64,000 nt of DNA from Microbacterium sp. T2.11-28. GTDB taxonomy: Bacteria > Actinomycetota > Actinomycetes > Actinomycetales > Microbacteriaceae. The notes under the pieces were generated by a model that did not search any database, was not told the origin of the DNA, and saw only the letters and a program-made list of their open reading frames with translations. How positions within the stretch are numbered: position 1 is the first letter of the stretch; each line of letters opens with the position of its first letter. Location: the NCBI RefSeq assembly GCF_950097975.1, contig NZ_CATNHF010000001.1, forward strand, positions 124,001 to 188,000, in the 5' to 3' direction. The translations under genes and the position numbers were made by a program. Positions 39,164 to 46,946 of the stretch are shown here, in pieces.

Positions 39164-39430
39164 ATGATGGAAATCGGAACCGTCCGGGCCGTGGAGCGTC
39201 CGACGCGGTACGAGCGCGCCGCGTCGCTCGTGAAAGCGTACAGCGCGCAGTGGGGCGACATCCCGGAAGCGGAGAACGACCTCATCGCGATCTTGAACAT
39301 CTGTCACAACGCGTCGATGTGGATGGGCGAGCAGGGGCAGCAACTCGCGCAGGACATCGCCGCGTACGTGGAATCCGTGTTCGTACCCGACGAGGTCCGA
39401 TTCGATGACGACCCACCGGCCGCAGACTAA
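39164..39430 (+). CDS. Early phage protein, unknown
   Basis: The product is 88 residues: MMEIGTVRAVERPTRYERAA, then a helical core (IPEAENDLIAILNICHNASM, WMGEQGQQLAQDIAAYVESV) and an acidic tail. It is not recognised. A GAAGGAG at 39152-39158 fixes the ATG at 39164; a longer frame from 39020 runs through the previous gene and is rejected. The stop overlaps the start of the initiator-like gene (TAATG), suggesting coupling. Confidence 0.6.
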   Translation: MMEIGTVRAVERPTRYERAASLVKAYSAQWGDIPEAENDLIAILNICHNASMWMGEQGQQLAQDIAAYVESVFVPDEVRFDDDPPAAD

Positions 39431-40014
39431 TGGGAGCTCGACTCGTAGGACAGGCATTCGCATACCGCGCCGCGGTGCCTGTCCTACACCCCACCGAGTT
39501 CGAGCTCCTCGTGTTCATGTGCCTCACCGCCCTCGACGCCGACAACCCGCCCAGATACTTCGACAGCCGCGAAGCTCAGGCGCTCGCCCTCGGACGGATC
39601 GTGCCCGACCCGGTCGACCCTGACGACGAGACGTACGACGACGTCGAGCGCCAGCGCACGGCGGCCTTCCAACGCGTGAAGGTCGCCGTGCGCGGGCTCG
39701 TCGCGCTCCGCGCCATCCACCGCGACCGAGCGGGCGGAAACGGACGCCGGGCGACGTACTCCATCACCCTCAACGCGCTCGCAACGCAGAGCACACCCGA
39801 GTACCGGAAGCGGGTGCGCAGGGGTACGTCCGGCGACTCTCCCAGGGGTACGTCGAACGACCTGGTTGGGGTACGTCGAACGTACGAGTTGGGGGACGCC
39901 GAACGTACCCCCTATGAGAAAGGAGGAGTCATAGGAGCCACAGCAGGAACTAACGCGCTCAACGGGACCACCTCACTAGGGCCTGTGGATAACTCCGAAC
40001 GGGCTGCATCATGA
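39430..40014 (+). CDS. Replication-initiator-like winged-helix protein
   Basis: The product is 194 residues. The first ~115 form a likely winged helix: HPTEFELLVFMCLTALD, then an Arg-rich amphipathic helix (VERQRTAAFQRVKVAVRGLV) and a wing (HRDRAGGNGRRATYSITL), as in small phage replication-organiser proteins. The last third is low-complexity and reads through four spaced copies of a GGGGTACGTCGAAC-type repeat (39821-39912). Initiator genes with iterons inside them are known for lambda-like O proteins, so this gene may both encode the initiator and contain the origin (inference). The start overlaps the previous stop. Confidence 0.6.
   Translation: MGARLVGQAFAYRAAVPVLHPTEFELLVFMCLTALDADNPPRYFDSREAQALALGRIVPDPVDPDDETYDDVERQRTAAFQRVKVAVRGLVALRAIHRDRAGGNGRRATYSITLNALATQSTPEYRKRVRRGTSGDSPRGTSNDLVGVRRTYELGDAERTPYEKGGVIGATAGTNALNGTTSLGPVDNSERAAS
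39821..39912 (+). repeat. Iteron-like repeats inside the initiator gene (candidate phage origin)
   Basis: There are four copies of a ~14-base element starting at 39821, 39845, 39868 and 39892, spaced 24, 23 and 24 bases: GGGGTACGTCCGGCGAC, GGGGTACGTCGAACGA, GGGGTACGTCGAACGTA, then GGGGACGCCGAACGTA leading into CCCCC. The third copy contains the palindrome GTACGT-CGA-ACGTAC. One copy is shifted by a base relative to codons, so the repeat is conserved as DNA rather than peptide. Confidence 0.65.
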
Positions 40015-40310
40015 TCTACGTCGAGAACCCTGGGGACGGCGGCTCGGCGATCTGGGCATGCTCCACATGTGACCGTGGCGCGTGGTGCTCCGACCACAGC
40101 GCCGCGCTGCTCGAAGCCCGCCTCCATGGGGTCGGGTGTACAGACACCATCCATGTGCTCTACACGCCCGGCCCCAAACCCAACGACAAGCGCGACCGCC
40201 GCATCCGCCGCCTCCGCGCCCAGGGGCTCACCGTCCGCGCGATCGCCGCGACCGTGAACCTCTCCACCGCCGGCGTCATCAAGTCGCTCAAGAGGACGGA
40301 GAACGCATGA
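40011..40310 (+). CDS. Small Cys-rich HTH protein upstream of HNH and terminase
   Basis: The product is 99 residues. The N-terminal half has a Cys/His cluster (WACSTCDRGAWCSDHSAALL ... GVGC) suggestive of a zinc knuckle. The C-terminal half is a helix-turn-helix of resolvase/TerS type (RRIRRLRAQGLTVRAIAATV, then STAGVIKSLKRTEN). No recognisable small terminase is elsewhere in the prophage, so this protein is a candidate for DNA recognition in packaging, or it is a late regulator. The ATG overlaps the stop of the initiator gene, and its stop overlaps the HNH start (ATGA). Confidence 0.6.
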   Translation: MIYVENPGDGGSAIWACSTCDRGAWCSDHSAALLEARLHGVGCTDTIHVLYTPGPKPNDKRDRRIRRLRAQGLTVRAIAATVNLSTAGVIKSLKRTENA

Positions 40311-40606
40311 CCACCAAGCACTCATCCCCCGAATGGCGACGCACCACACGCCACGTCCGCGCCCAAGTCCGCAAGGCATGGGAGCGAGGAGACGACGTCA
40401 CCTGCTGGCGACACGGCCACCTCATCCCCGAGGGCGCACCCTACGACGTCGGCCACATCACCCGCCACGGCGGCGAAGGACTCGACAACGCCGCACCCGA
40501 ATGCCGACGAGGGAACCGCAGCCACGGCGGACGCATCGGAGCCACCATCACCAACCAGCGCCGAGGCGCACGCACGACAGGACTGATCAAACCGACATGG
40601 GCATGA
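40307..40606 (+). CDS. HNH endonuclease
   Basis: This 99-residue HNH nuclease is of the type encoded beside terminases of cos-packaging phages. The motif is seen as DVGHITRHGGEGLDNAAPEC followed by RRGNRSHGGRIG, giving the paired His/Asp, Asn and final His. The basic N-terminus (SPEWRRTTRHVRAQVRKAWE) fits DNA binding. In HK97-like phages such nucleases support terminase cleavage at cos. The ATG overlaps the previous stop. The longer frame from 40082 is another frame of the upstream gene. Confidence 0.85.
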   Translation: MTTKHSSPEWRRTTRHVRAQVRKAWERGDDVTCWRHGHLIPEGAPYDVGHITRHGGEGLDNAAPECRRGNRSHGGRIGATITNQRRGARTTGLIKPTWA

Positions 40607-40776
40607 AGACGCAGCACGGTGTAACCTACACGCCGCTGAAGGCTCGGACGCCGAAGAAGGACTCGGGCGCTGTCCGCAAGAGCGAGCGCGTTTTTCTAGG
40701 AGACGGCCGAGCAACCCCCGCCTTCGGCTCCAGCTCCGATCTCTCTCCCCGCATCGCGAAGGACGACGCGTCGTGA
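40597..40776 (+). CDS. Small basic protein between HNH and terminase
   Basis: The product is 59 residues (MGMKTQHGVTYTPLKARTPK...), basic at the start, Ser/Asp-rich at the end, no recognised domain. It overlaps the HNH stop and the terminase GTG start, so the coupling supports it. Alternatively ATG 40603 is used. It is too short for a classical small terminase; it may be a degenerate or minimal packaging accessory. Confidence 0.45.
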   Translation: MGMKTQHGVTYTPLKARTPKKDSGAVRKSERVFLGDGRATPAFGSSSDLSPRIAKDDAS

Positions 40777-42326
40777 CGCTGCCCGAGGCCGTCCAGGCCC
40801 ACCACCTCCTCGACGAGGACGCGTGGATCGCGTTCCGTGACGCGGGGATCGCGCCGCTCCACGAGTCTGAGTTGGTGACGTCCGAGGAAGCGCGCGCGGA
40901 GTTCCTGGTCGGTGCGTGGCTCCTCGGACTCCTCAGCACGATCCAGCCGCAGATGCTCCGCGTCGTCGACATGCTGACCGCCGGCAAGATGATGAACGCC
41001 GTCATCATGCCCCGGCGGTCCTCGAAGACGACGACCCTGTTCTGCATCCTCCTGGGGCGGTGCTACCTGCGGCCGGTGCACCTCGCCGGGTTCACGCTCC
41101 TCACGACGCAGAAGAAGACCGCGGAGCGCTACAGGCTCGACGTGTACGGGCCGATCTACCGGGCGTGGCCGGCGGCCGCGGAGAGGGAGGCGTTCACGAA
41201 GGGAGCGCCCGTCAAGCTCGTGAAGAGCAACGGTGGCGAGCGAGTCGAGTTCAAGAACGGGTCCGTCCTCGCCGCCCTGTCCCCCGATGGCGACGCGATC
41301 CGGTCCGGCGCGTACGACACCCTGCTCCTCGACGAGTCCGGCGAGGCGACCCCTGAACGCTGGGAGGACGTGATCGGCGCAGTGATCCCCTCGTTCGACA
41401 CACGCCCCGAGGGGCAGCTGATCCTCGCCGGCACGGCAGGTGACTACCGCGGCGGGTCCGAGTTCTGGGACACCCTGAACGACCCCGACGCGGGCGTGAT
41501 CCGGTACACCATCCCCGACGACACGGACCCCGAGGAGCTCGAGGCGTGGGAGCCGGACGAGGAGCACCCGATCGCGCGGGTGCGGGAGCTCGTCGAGGCG
41601 ATGCACCCGGGCCTGTTCGGGCTGACCACCTCCGACAGGATCGCGAACTCGTTCAAGCGCCTCGGCGTGAAGAAGTTCATCCGCGAGTACCTTGGCCTGT
41701 TCGGGGAGGAGGGCGGTGGCACCACCCTGATCTCGCAGCCGAAGTGGACCGGCACGCGGCTCGACGAGACCGCAGCGAGCGTCGCCCTTCCCGCGGTGCT
41801 GGCCCTTGCGATCGCGATCGACCCGGACGGCCGGTGGTGCTCGCTCGCCGCCGCGTGGAAGGGCACCGGCGACAAGCGGCACGTCGCCCTTCTCGAGCAT
41901 CAGTCCGGCGTCCACGGCTTCGGGGCCAAGGTGGCACGCATCTCCCGCAAGCTGAACCGCCGCGTCATCTACGACCCGGGCCGCGCCACGGAGAACGTAG
42001 AGATCACCGCCCTCCGTGCCGCGCGCCCGCCGATCCGTGTGCGCCCCCTCCTCCGCAACGACATCCCCCGCGCCGCGGTCCTCTTCATGAAGACCCTCAG
42101 CGCCGAGAACCTCGTCCACTACACCGGACAGGATCAGCTCGACGGGGCCGCGGAGATCGCAGTGCGGCGTGCGTTCGGCGTCTCGGGGGCGTGGGCGTTC
42201 GGACGGCCCGACGAGAAGAACCGTCCGGAGGACGACATCACCCCGCTAGAGGCGGCGTCCCGCGCATTGTTCGCGCTCGACGACGAACGGCCCGCCACGA
42301 CCGGCCTCGGCATCACCGGTGTGTAG
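40773..42326 (+). CDS. terL: Terminase large subunit
   Basis: This 517-residue packaging ATPase/nuclease starts at a GTG overlapping the preceding gene. The N-terminal ATPase carries a Walker A-like NAVIMPRRSSKTTTLFCIL near residue 80, and Walker B with catalytic Glu in YDTLLLDESGEATPE. The C-terminal RNase H-like nuclease begins near ALAIAIDPDGRWCSLAAAW and has the further acidic segments RRVIYDPGRATENVEI and PEDDITPLEAASRAL. It translocates phage DNA into procapsids. Length is normal for phages of this kind. The small subunit is not evident. Confidence 0.93.
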   Translation: MTLPEAVQAHHLLDEDAWIAFRDAGIAPLHESELVTSEEARAEFLVGAWLLGLLSTIQPQMLRVVDMLTAGKMMNAVIMPRRSSKTTTLFCILLGRCYLRPVHLAGFTLLTTQKKTAERYRLDVYGPIYRAWPAAAEREAFTKGAPVKLVKSNGGERVEFKNGSVLAALSPDGDAIRSGAYDTLLLDESGEATPERWEDVIGAVIPSFDTRPEGQLILAGTAGDYRGGSEFWDTLNDPDAGVIRYTIPDDTDPEELEAWEPDEEHPIARVRELVEAMHPGLFGLTTSDRIANSFKRLGVKKFIREYLGLFGEEGGGTTLISQPKWTGTRLDETAASVALPAVLALAIAIDPDGRWCSLAAAWKGTGDKRHVALLEHQSGVHGFGAKVARISRKLNRRVIYDPGRATENVEITALRAARPPIRVRPLLRNDIPRAAVLFMKTLSAENLVHYTGQDQLDGAAEIAVRRAFGVSGAWAFGRPDEKNRPEDDITPLEAASRALFALDDERPATTGLGITGV

Positions 42327-42331
42327 CACAA

Positions 42332-42360
42332 TGCTCAGCGGTAACCGTTACCACTGAGCA
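42332..42360. terminator. Palindromic hairpin between terminase and portal
   Basis: A 14-bp stem with one mismatch (TGCTCAGCGGTAAC against GTTACCACTGAGCA, separated by one base) lies 6 bases after the terL stop and 20 bases before the portal ATG. No T-run follows. It may be a processing site, partial terminator or protein-binding site that adjusts terminase relative to structural gene expression. Confidence 0.5.
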
Positions 42361-42379
42361 CACTGAGAAGCTTCCCTCG

Positions 42380-43423
42380 ATGGGACTCTTCTCCAGGCAG
42401 ATCAAGACGACGTACGCGCAGCGGCCGTCGCTCCCGACCATGCCCGCCACGCCCTTCGATCCGCAGGACAGCCTCCTGCCCGCGATCGTCGGGGAGATCT
42501 TCGGCGTCGACACGGAAGCCGTCACGCGAGAAATCGCGATGCGCGTACCCGGCCTGAAGCGCGCGGTCCAGGTCCACGCCTCCATCGTCTCCGCGATGCC
42601 GCTCGTCGCCTACCGGAAGGGCGTCCCCCTCGACCCGCAGCCGGAGTGGCTGCAGAACACCCAGAGCGGCATCGCCCCGTCCATCCGCACAAAGGGTCTG
42701 GTAACAGACCTCGTCCTCGAAGGGTGGGCGCTCCTCGGCTGTCAACTCGACGACAACGAGCGCATCATCGACGCGATCCACATCCCCCGCAACATGTGGA
42801 AATTCGACTCCGACGGCTACGTGTCCATCGAACGATTCGTCGACCCGCGCTACCTCAAGCGACTCATCCCCATTCCCCTCGGCACCAACGGAGTTCTCGT
42901 CGACGGCGTCGACACCATCCGCCAGGCACGAGCCCTCGACCTCGCCCGCACCAACCGACTGCAGGCACCCCCCGCCGGCACCGAGCTCCACATCACCGAC
43001 GAGAGCTACAACGGCGACGAGGACGAGAAGAAGAAGCTCGCCCAGGGCTACGCGGAGACGCGGCGCAAGTTCAGCGTCAGCGTCACCCCCTCCAACGTGG
43101 AGGTCAAGGAGCACGGCGACAAGGCGGTCGACCTCTTCGACTCCGCCACCAACAGCATCCGCCTCGACATCGCCAACCATGCCGGTGTGCCCGCGGCGAT
43201 CATCGAGGGCGCCCGCTCCGGCTCCGGTGGCGACATGACGTACACGGGCAAGGGCGACGCCCGCAGCGAGCTCTACGACCTCGGCTCCCGCGACTACGCG
43301 GACGCGATCGCCGCTCGACTCTCCCTCGACGACGTCTCTGAGCCCGGCGTGTACATCGCGTTCGACCGGTCCGACGCGTTCTCCGTACCCACACCCGTCA
43401 CCCCGCCCGTCCTGGAGGACTGA
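42380..43423 (+). CDS. Portal protein (HK97-type)
   Basis: The product is 347 residues, starting MGLFSRQIKTTYAQRPSLPT. It fits the SPP1/HK97 portal superfamily: VPGLKRAVQVHASIVSAMPL, GLVTDLVLEGWALLGCQL, the central wing with IHIPRNMWKFDSDGYV, and the stem/crown region (SVTPSNVEVKEHGDKAVDLF, ANHAGVPAAIIEGARSGSGG). It forms the dodecameric ring at the capsid vertex. The ATG at 42380 is fixed by domain start, with GAGAAG upstream. The capsid gene follows after 3 bases, which is the usual order. Confidence 0.85.
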   Translation: MGLFSRQIKTTYAQRPSLPTMPATPFDPQDSLLPAIVGEIFGVDTEAVTREIAMRVPGLKRAVQVHASIVSAMPLVAYRKGVPLDPQPEWLQNTQSGIAPSIRTKGLVTDLVLEGWALLGCQLDDNERIIDAIHIPRNMWKFDSDGYVSIERFVDPRYLKRLIPIPLGTNGVLVDGVDTIRQARALDLARTNRLQAPPAGTELHITDESYNGDEDEKKKLAQGYAETRRKFSVSVTPSNVEVKEHGDKAVDLFDSATNSIRLDIANHAGVPAAIIEGARSGSGGDMTYTGKGDARSELYDLGSRDYADAIAARLSLDDVSEPGVYIAFDRSDAFSVPTPVTPPVLED

Positions 43424-43426
43424 CCC

Positions 43427-45184
43427 ATGGACCACGTCATCATCGACGCCGGAACCCTCGAGTTCAACGAGGAGGACCTCACCGCCACGGGCCTCCTCAT
43501 CCCCTACGGTGTCGCCGCCCGCTCCAACCTCGGCACGTTCACGTTCGCCGCCGGCGACATCACCATCCCGACCGACCTGACGGGCATGTCCCTGAACCTC
43601 GACCACAAGCGCGAGGACGTCGTAGGCGGCTTCACGAAGGCGTGGGAGCAGCCCGAGCAGGGCGTCATGGCCACGTTCAAGTACCGCGACACCCCCGAGG
43701 GCCGCGCCGCGTTCACGGAGGGCAAGGAAGGCAAGCGCCGCCACCTCTCCGCGGAGGTCGCGAAGGTCCGCATCCAGGCCGGCAAGGCACTCCCGGGAGC
43801 GATCCTGTTCGCCGCGTCCCAGGTCGAGAAGCCTGCGTTCGAGGGGGCGACCCTCCTGGCCGCCGAGGACACCGCCGTCCCCATGTCGGCGGACGGAATC
43901 GCCGAAGCGCTCGACCACCATCCGGTGGATGGCCACCTGAACCTCGCGGTCTCGGAGATCCCCAACCACATCACGGTGACGACGCCGACCGGCGACGCCG
44001 CGACCTACACCCCCGACGCCGCCCCGGCCGAGGACAACCCAGAAGGAGGGTCCACTGTGACCGCTACCGCAACCGAGCCGGGGCAGACTCCGGCACCCGC
44101 CGCCGCCCCCGGCACCCTGCTCGCCACGAACGGCACCCCCGTCGAGGCGATCGAGAAGGCGTACGAGCTCGGCTCGATCTTCGCCGCGATGCACACGCTC
44201 CGCACTCCCGGCGATCTGTCCGGCAAGCGGGCGGAGGCGGAGACACTGCTCGCAGCCCTCTCCGACATCAAGCTCAACACGACCGGTGGTCTCACGACCG
44301 CGACCGGTGGCGTCATCCCGCCCGCGTGGGTCGGAAAGGTCTGGCAGGGCAAGAAGTACCAGCGCAAGTTCCTGGACCTCGCGACGCACCTGTTCGGCGG
44401 GATCAACGCCACCGGGCGCAAGGGCTTCAAGATCGACCAGGGCACCGCCCTCGTCAAGCACTGGAGCGGCAACAAGACCGAGCTGCCGACCGGATCGGCG
44501 AGCACCTCGGTCATCGCCGCGACCCGTCGCCAGTACGGCTACGCCGCCGACATCGCCCGCGAGTTCTTCGACCTCGAGGGCGGGGAGGAGATCGTCGAAG
44601 CCTTCATCCAGGGCGTGGTCGACTCCTACGCGGAGATCACCGACATCGACGCGCTGACGGACATCATCGGCCTCGCGTCCGGCTCGATCAACCTGACCAC
44701 CGGTGTGATCACCGCCGACGGCTCGCGCATCCTGCCGCCCGAGACCGACTACCCGGCTGAGTACCCGGCCGCGATGGCGCTCGTGATCGAAGCGATCGAC
44801 GCTGTCACCGACGCGAACGACGACCCAGGTTTCGTCCTCGTCAACCGCGCCGCGTGGCGTCAGCTGCGATTCACGCCGAAGGATCTCGTCCCCGAGTACG
44901 TGACCTTCGCGGTGAAGGGCACGGGCGACGCGAACGCCGACAACGTCATCGTCAAGCGGGCACCCGACGCACAGTTCGCCGACGCCGGTTTCGACAACGC
45001 CAACCCTGCCGTGGTCGCCGGCGCGAAGAGCGCGATCGAGTTCCGCGAACTCGGCGAGACCCCGATCCAGCTCGACGCTCTCGACATCGCCCGCGGTGGC
45101 GTCGACAAGGCGGTCGTCGGATACATGGAGACCTTCCCGATCCGCCCGGAGGCGATGGTCGCCTACGGCACCGAAGCAGCCTGA
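43427..45184 (+). CDS. Fused capsid maturation protease and major capsid protein
   Basis: The product is 585 residues joining two normally separate head genes. Residues ~1-165 resemble HK97-type prohead proteases (family S78): His60 in SLNLDHKREDVVGGF and Ser108 in RRHLSAEVAKV are the likely catalytic pair. A linker (residues ~165-215, Thr/Ala/Pro-rich) leads to the HK97-fold capsid domain (residues ~220-585), with GGVIPPAWVGKVWQGKKYQR, RRQYGYAADIAREFFDLEGG and a C-terminal QLDALDIARGGVDKAVVGYM. An internal ribosome site and in-frame GTG at 44057 could yield a separate 375-residue capsid protein. The ATG is 3 bases after the portal stop. Confidence 0.88.
   Translation: MDHVIIDAGTLEFNEEDLTATGLLIPYGVAARSNLGTFTFAAGDITIPTDLTGMSLNLDHKREDVVGGFTKAWEQPEQGVMATFKYRDTPEGRAAFTEGKEGKRRHLSAEVAKVRIQAGKALPGAILFAASQVEKPAFEGATLLAAEDTAVPMSADGIAEALDHHPVDGHLNLAVSEIPNHITVTTPTGDAATYTPDAAPAEDNPEGGSTVTATATEPGQTPAPAAAPGTLLATNGTPVEAIEKAYELGSIFAAMHTLRTPGDLSGKRAEAETLLAALSDIKLNTTGGLTTATGGVIPPAWVGKVWQGKKYQRKFLDLATHLFGGINATGRKGFKIDQGTALVKHWSGNKTELPTGSASTSVIAATRRQYGYAADIAREFFDLEGGEEIVEAFIQGVVDSYAEITDIDALTDIIGLASGSINLTTGVITADGSRILPPETDYPAEYPAAMALVIEAIDAVTDANDDPGFVLVNRAAWRQLRFTPKDLVPEYVTFAVKGTGDANADNVIVKRAPDAQFADAGFDNANPAVVAGAKSAIEFRELGETPIQLDALDIARGGVDKAVVGYMETFPIRPEAMVAYGTEAA
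44043..44059 (+). promoter_or_regulatory. Internal ribosome-binding site and GTG start for a separate capsid protein
   Basis: AAGGAGG at 44043-44049 is followed, with 7-base spacing, by GTG at 44057-44059, in frame with the fusion at codon 211, exactly in the linker between protease and capsid domains. The product would be 375 residues beginning (M)TATATEPGQTPAPAAAP. This would let the phage make much more capsid than protease, like the nested genes of lambda. Confidence 0.65.
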
Positions 45185-45186
45185 CG

Positions 45187-45624
45187 ATGAGCACGAGCCC
45201 CTGGTACACCGCGGCCCCCGGCCCCGGCCAAACCCGCCTCCTGGCGGCGTGGCCGGGGGCCGACTCGCTCGTGAACCCCGAGCTCGTCGGGATGCTCCTC
45301 GACGTCGCGAAGGAACAGGTGCTCGCGTTCGCCCCCGCCCTGGAGCCCGCCGCCCAGGTCCGGACACTGCTGGAAGACCTCGGGGTCGAGGAGGCGTCCA
45401 TCACTGCGGTGATCACCCTCCTCGACTTCGAGGACAACCCCAGCGACCCACCCACCCGCTACGCGTACGCGCAGCTGCGGCAGGCGCAGACCCTGTGGGC
45501 GGCAGGCGAAGCAGACGAGAACGGGAACATCGGAACCGAGGGGTTCAGCTACGTTCCCCGTCCGCTCGACAAGACCATCCGCGGGATCATCCGCCCGAAG
45601 TCAGGAACCGTGGATGTCTTCTGA
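45187..45624 (+). CDS. Head-tail connector/adaptor-like protein
   Basis: The product is 145 residues (MSTSPWYTAAPGPGQTRLLA...). It is mostly helical in the first half (DVAKEQVLAFAPALEPAAQV), with an aromatic Tyr-rich C-terminal part (EGFSYVPRPLDKTIRGIIRP). Position directly after the capsid gene is where siphophage adaptor proteins (gp6/gp15-like) are encoded; sequence alone does not prove it. The ATG is 2 bases after the capsid stop, and the 3' end overlaps the next gene by 11 bases. Confidence 0.6.
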   Translation: MSTSPWYTAAPGPGQTRLLAAWPGADSLVNPELVGMLLDVAKEQVLAFAPALEPAAQVRTLLEDLGVEEASITAVITLLDFEDNPSDPPTRYAYAQLRQAQTLWAAGEADENGNIGTEGFSYVPRPLDKTIRGIIRPKSGTVDVF

Positions 45625-46030
45625 CTCGTACGCCCTCGCCACCGTCGGGCAACAGCTGGGTGAGAACCTGCGAGTCGCTATCCCTGACCTCGCGATCCCC
45701 ATCCGTGACATCGACTCCGGGCCCGTGATGAACAAGCTCGTCGTCGAGATCACCTACCAGCAGGGGGACGTATCCGCCTTCTTCGACGGCCAGCGCCTGG
45801 CCCCCGGGTGGGTCGCGGTCGACTTCGAGCTTGGTCTCACGGCCCCCGAGCAGGACCTGACGAAGGCGAACGAGACGCTCCTGCAACACCTCCCCGCCCT
45901 CATCTCCGCACTCGACGCAGTCGACAACATCCAGTGGGACCGCGCCGCACGAGGCGTCGACGGCGGCGGTGCGTTCTACAAGCTCCCGATCACCATCTTC
46001 GCCACCACCAAGGAGACAGACAATGGCTGA
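45614..46030 (+). CDS. Head-tail joining or tail terminator-like protein
   Basis: The product is 138 residues (MSSDSYALATVGQQLGENLR...), alpha/beta in style: IPDLAIPIRDIDSGPVMNKL, EITYQQGDVSAFFDGQRLAP, VAVDFELGLTAPEQDLTKAN and a C-terminal strand YKLPITIFATTKE. The position between an adaptor-like gene and the likely major tail protein fits a connector stopper or tail terminator. It overlaps both neighbours (11 and 8 bases), so translation is coupled. Not recognised by specific motif. Confidence 0.55.
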   Translation: MSSDSYALATVGQQLGENLRVAIPDLAIPIRDIDSGPVMNKLVVEITYQQGDVSAFFDGQRLAPGWVAVDFELGLTAPEQDLTKANETLLQHLPALISALDAVDNIQWDRAARGVDGGGAFYKLPITIFATTKETDNG

Positions 46031-46421
46031 GATCCCCGCCGCCCTGCGGCTCACCAAGGCGACCTTCGCGCTCGGCAGCGACGCGTACACGCAGCACGTC
46101 GCGTCGTACGAGTTCACCCCGAACACCCCGACCACGACCTTCACCGACATCAGCGGCACCGTCCACAAGTTCGCCGCGGACGAGTCCGACTGGACGCTGA
46201 ACCTCAGCCTCGGCCAGGACTTCAGCTCCACCGGTCTCGCGAAGTACATGCTCGACCACGCCGGCGACGACGTCGACGTGACGATCGTGGACGGCCCCGC
46301 GACGTGGACGGCGACGGTCACGTGCCTCCCGCCGAACATCGGCGGCGCGGGCGCGTCGGTCAACCAGTCCCGGATCGCGCTTCCCTCGACGAAGCCCGAG
46401 TGGGCTGCGACCACGCCGTAA
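46023..46421 (+). CDS. Major tail protein (probable)
   Basis: The product is 132 residues, beta-rich: LRLTKATFALGSDAYTQHVA, ASYEFTPNTPTTTFTDISGT, DESDWTLNLSLGQDFSSTGL, and a closing strand WTATVTCLPPNIGGAGASVN. A small, beta-sandwich protein in this position is the usual tail tube subunit of siphophages. It is compact but within range for minimal phages. The ATG at 46023 overlaps the previous gene. No tail-assembly chaperone frameshift pair is seen downstream, which is unusual. Confidence 0.65.
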   Translation: MAEIPAALRLTKATFALGSDAYTQHVASYEFTPNTPTTTFTDISGTVHKFAADESDWTLNLSLGQDFSSTGLAKYMLDHAGDDVDVTIVDGPATWTATVTCLPPNIGGAGASVNQSRIALPSTKPEWAATTP

Positions 46422-46424
46422 TCC

Positions 46425-46946
46425 ATGGCTCGAGGCGGAGGGTCGATCAGTCTGCTCGTGGAGAGCCCCCTGCAGGACGTTGCGCGCGCCCTGCGGGTCC
46501 TCCCGAGGGACGTTCGCGCGCAGATCAATCAGCACACGAAGGACGCCGCTAACCCGATCTGGTTCGAGGAGACACGCCACCGCGCGGCCACCAGGATCAA
46601 GCAGCGCGTTCTCGTGAACACCGCCCGGGTCAGCGTCACGTCCCGGAACGTCATCCTCAAGGCCGGTACACCGGCCCCCGTCCTGCATGGGAAGAAGGCG
46701 CGCGGCCGCAACGCCGACGCGATCACGCAGGCGGCCGAGTTCGGTGGCGGCGCGAACAAGGTCATCGTCTCCCGAACCGCCGGCGGCACCGCCTACCGTC
46801 GGCGGTTCGGGGCCCCGTTCGGACCGCCCTACCGCGGCGGGTCCGTGGTCTACCCGGCCGCACGAGACACCGTCCCCCGGTTCGCGTCCCTGTGGCTCCA
46901 GACCACACGACGCACGATCCACGAGGCCCTGGAGGGGGTGAGCTAG
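46425..46946 (+). CDS. HK97 gp10-like structural protein
   Basis: The product is 173 residues (MARGGGSISLLVESPLQDVA...). It is basic and helical at first (ALRVLPRDVRAQINQHTKDA), then has strands with many Arg and Gly (KVIVSRTAGGTAYRRRFGAP), ending VPRFASLWLQTTRRTIHEAL. The pattern recalls the HK97 gp10 / minor tail group. It normally precedes the major tail gene; here it follows it, in the place where tail chaperones would be. The next gene starts at the adjacent GTG. Confidence 0.6.
   Translation: MARGGGSISLLVESPLQDVARALRVLPRDVRAQINQHTKDAANPIWFEETRHRAATRIKQRVLVNTARVSVTSRNVILKAGTPAPVLHGKKARGRNADAITQAAEFGGGANKVIVSRTAGGTAYRRRFGAPFGPPYRGGSVVYPAARDTVPRFASLWLQTTRRTIHEALEGVS

Noticed and set aside
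39821..39912. Possible CRISPR-like array
   Set aside because: Repeats are short, imperfect, inside a coding frame and have 8-10-base spacers, so iterons fit and CRISPR does not. No cas genes are present.
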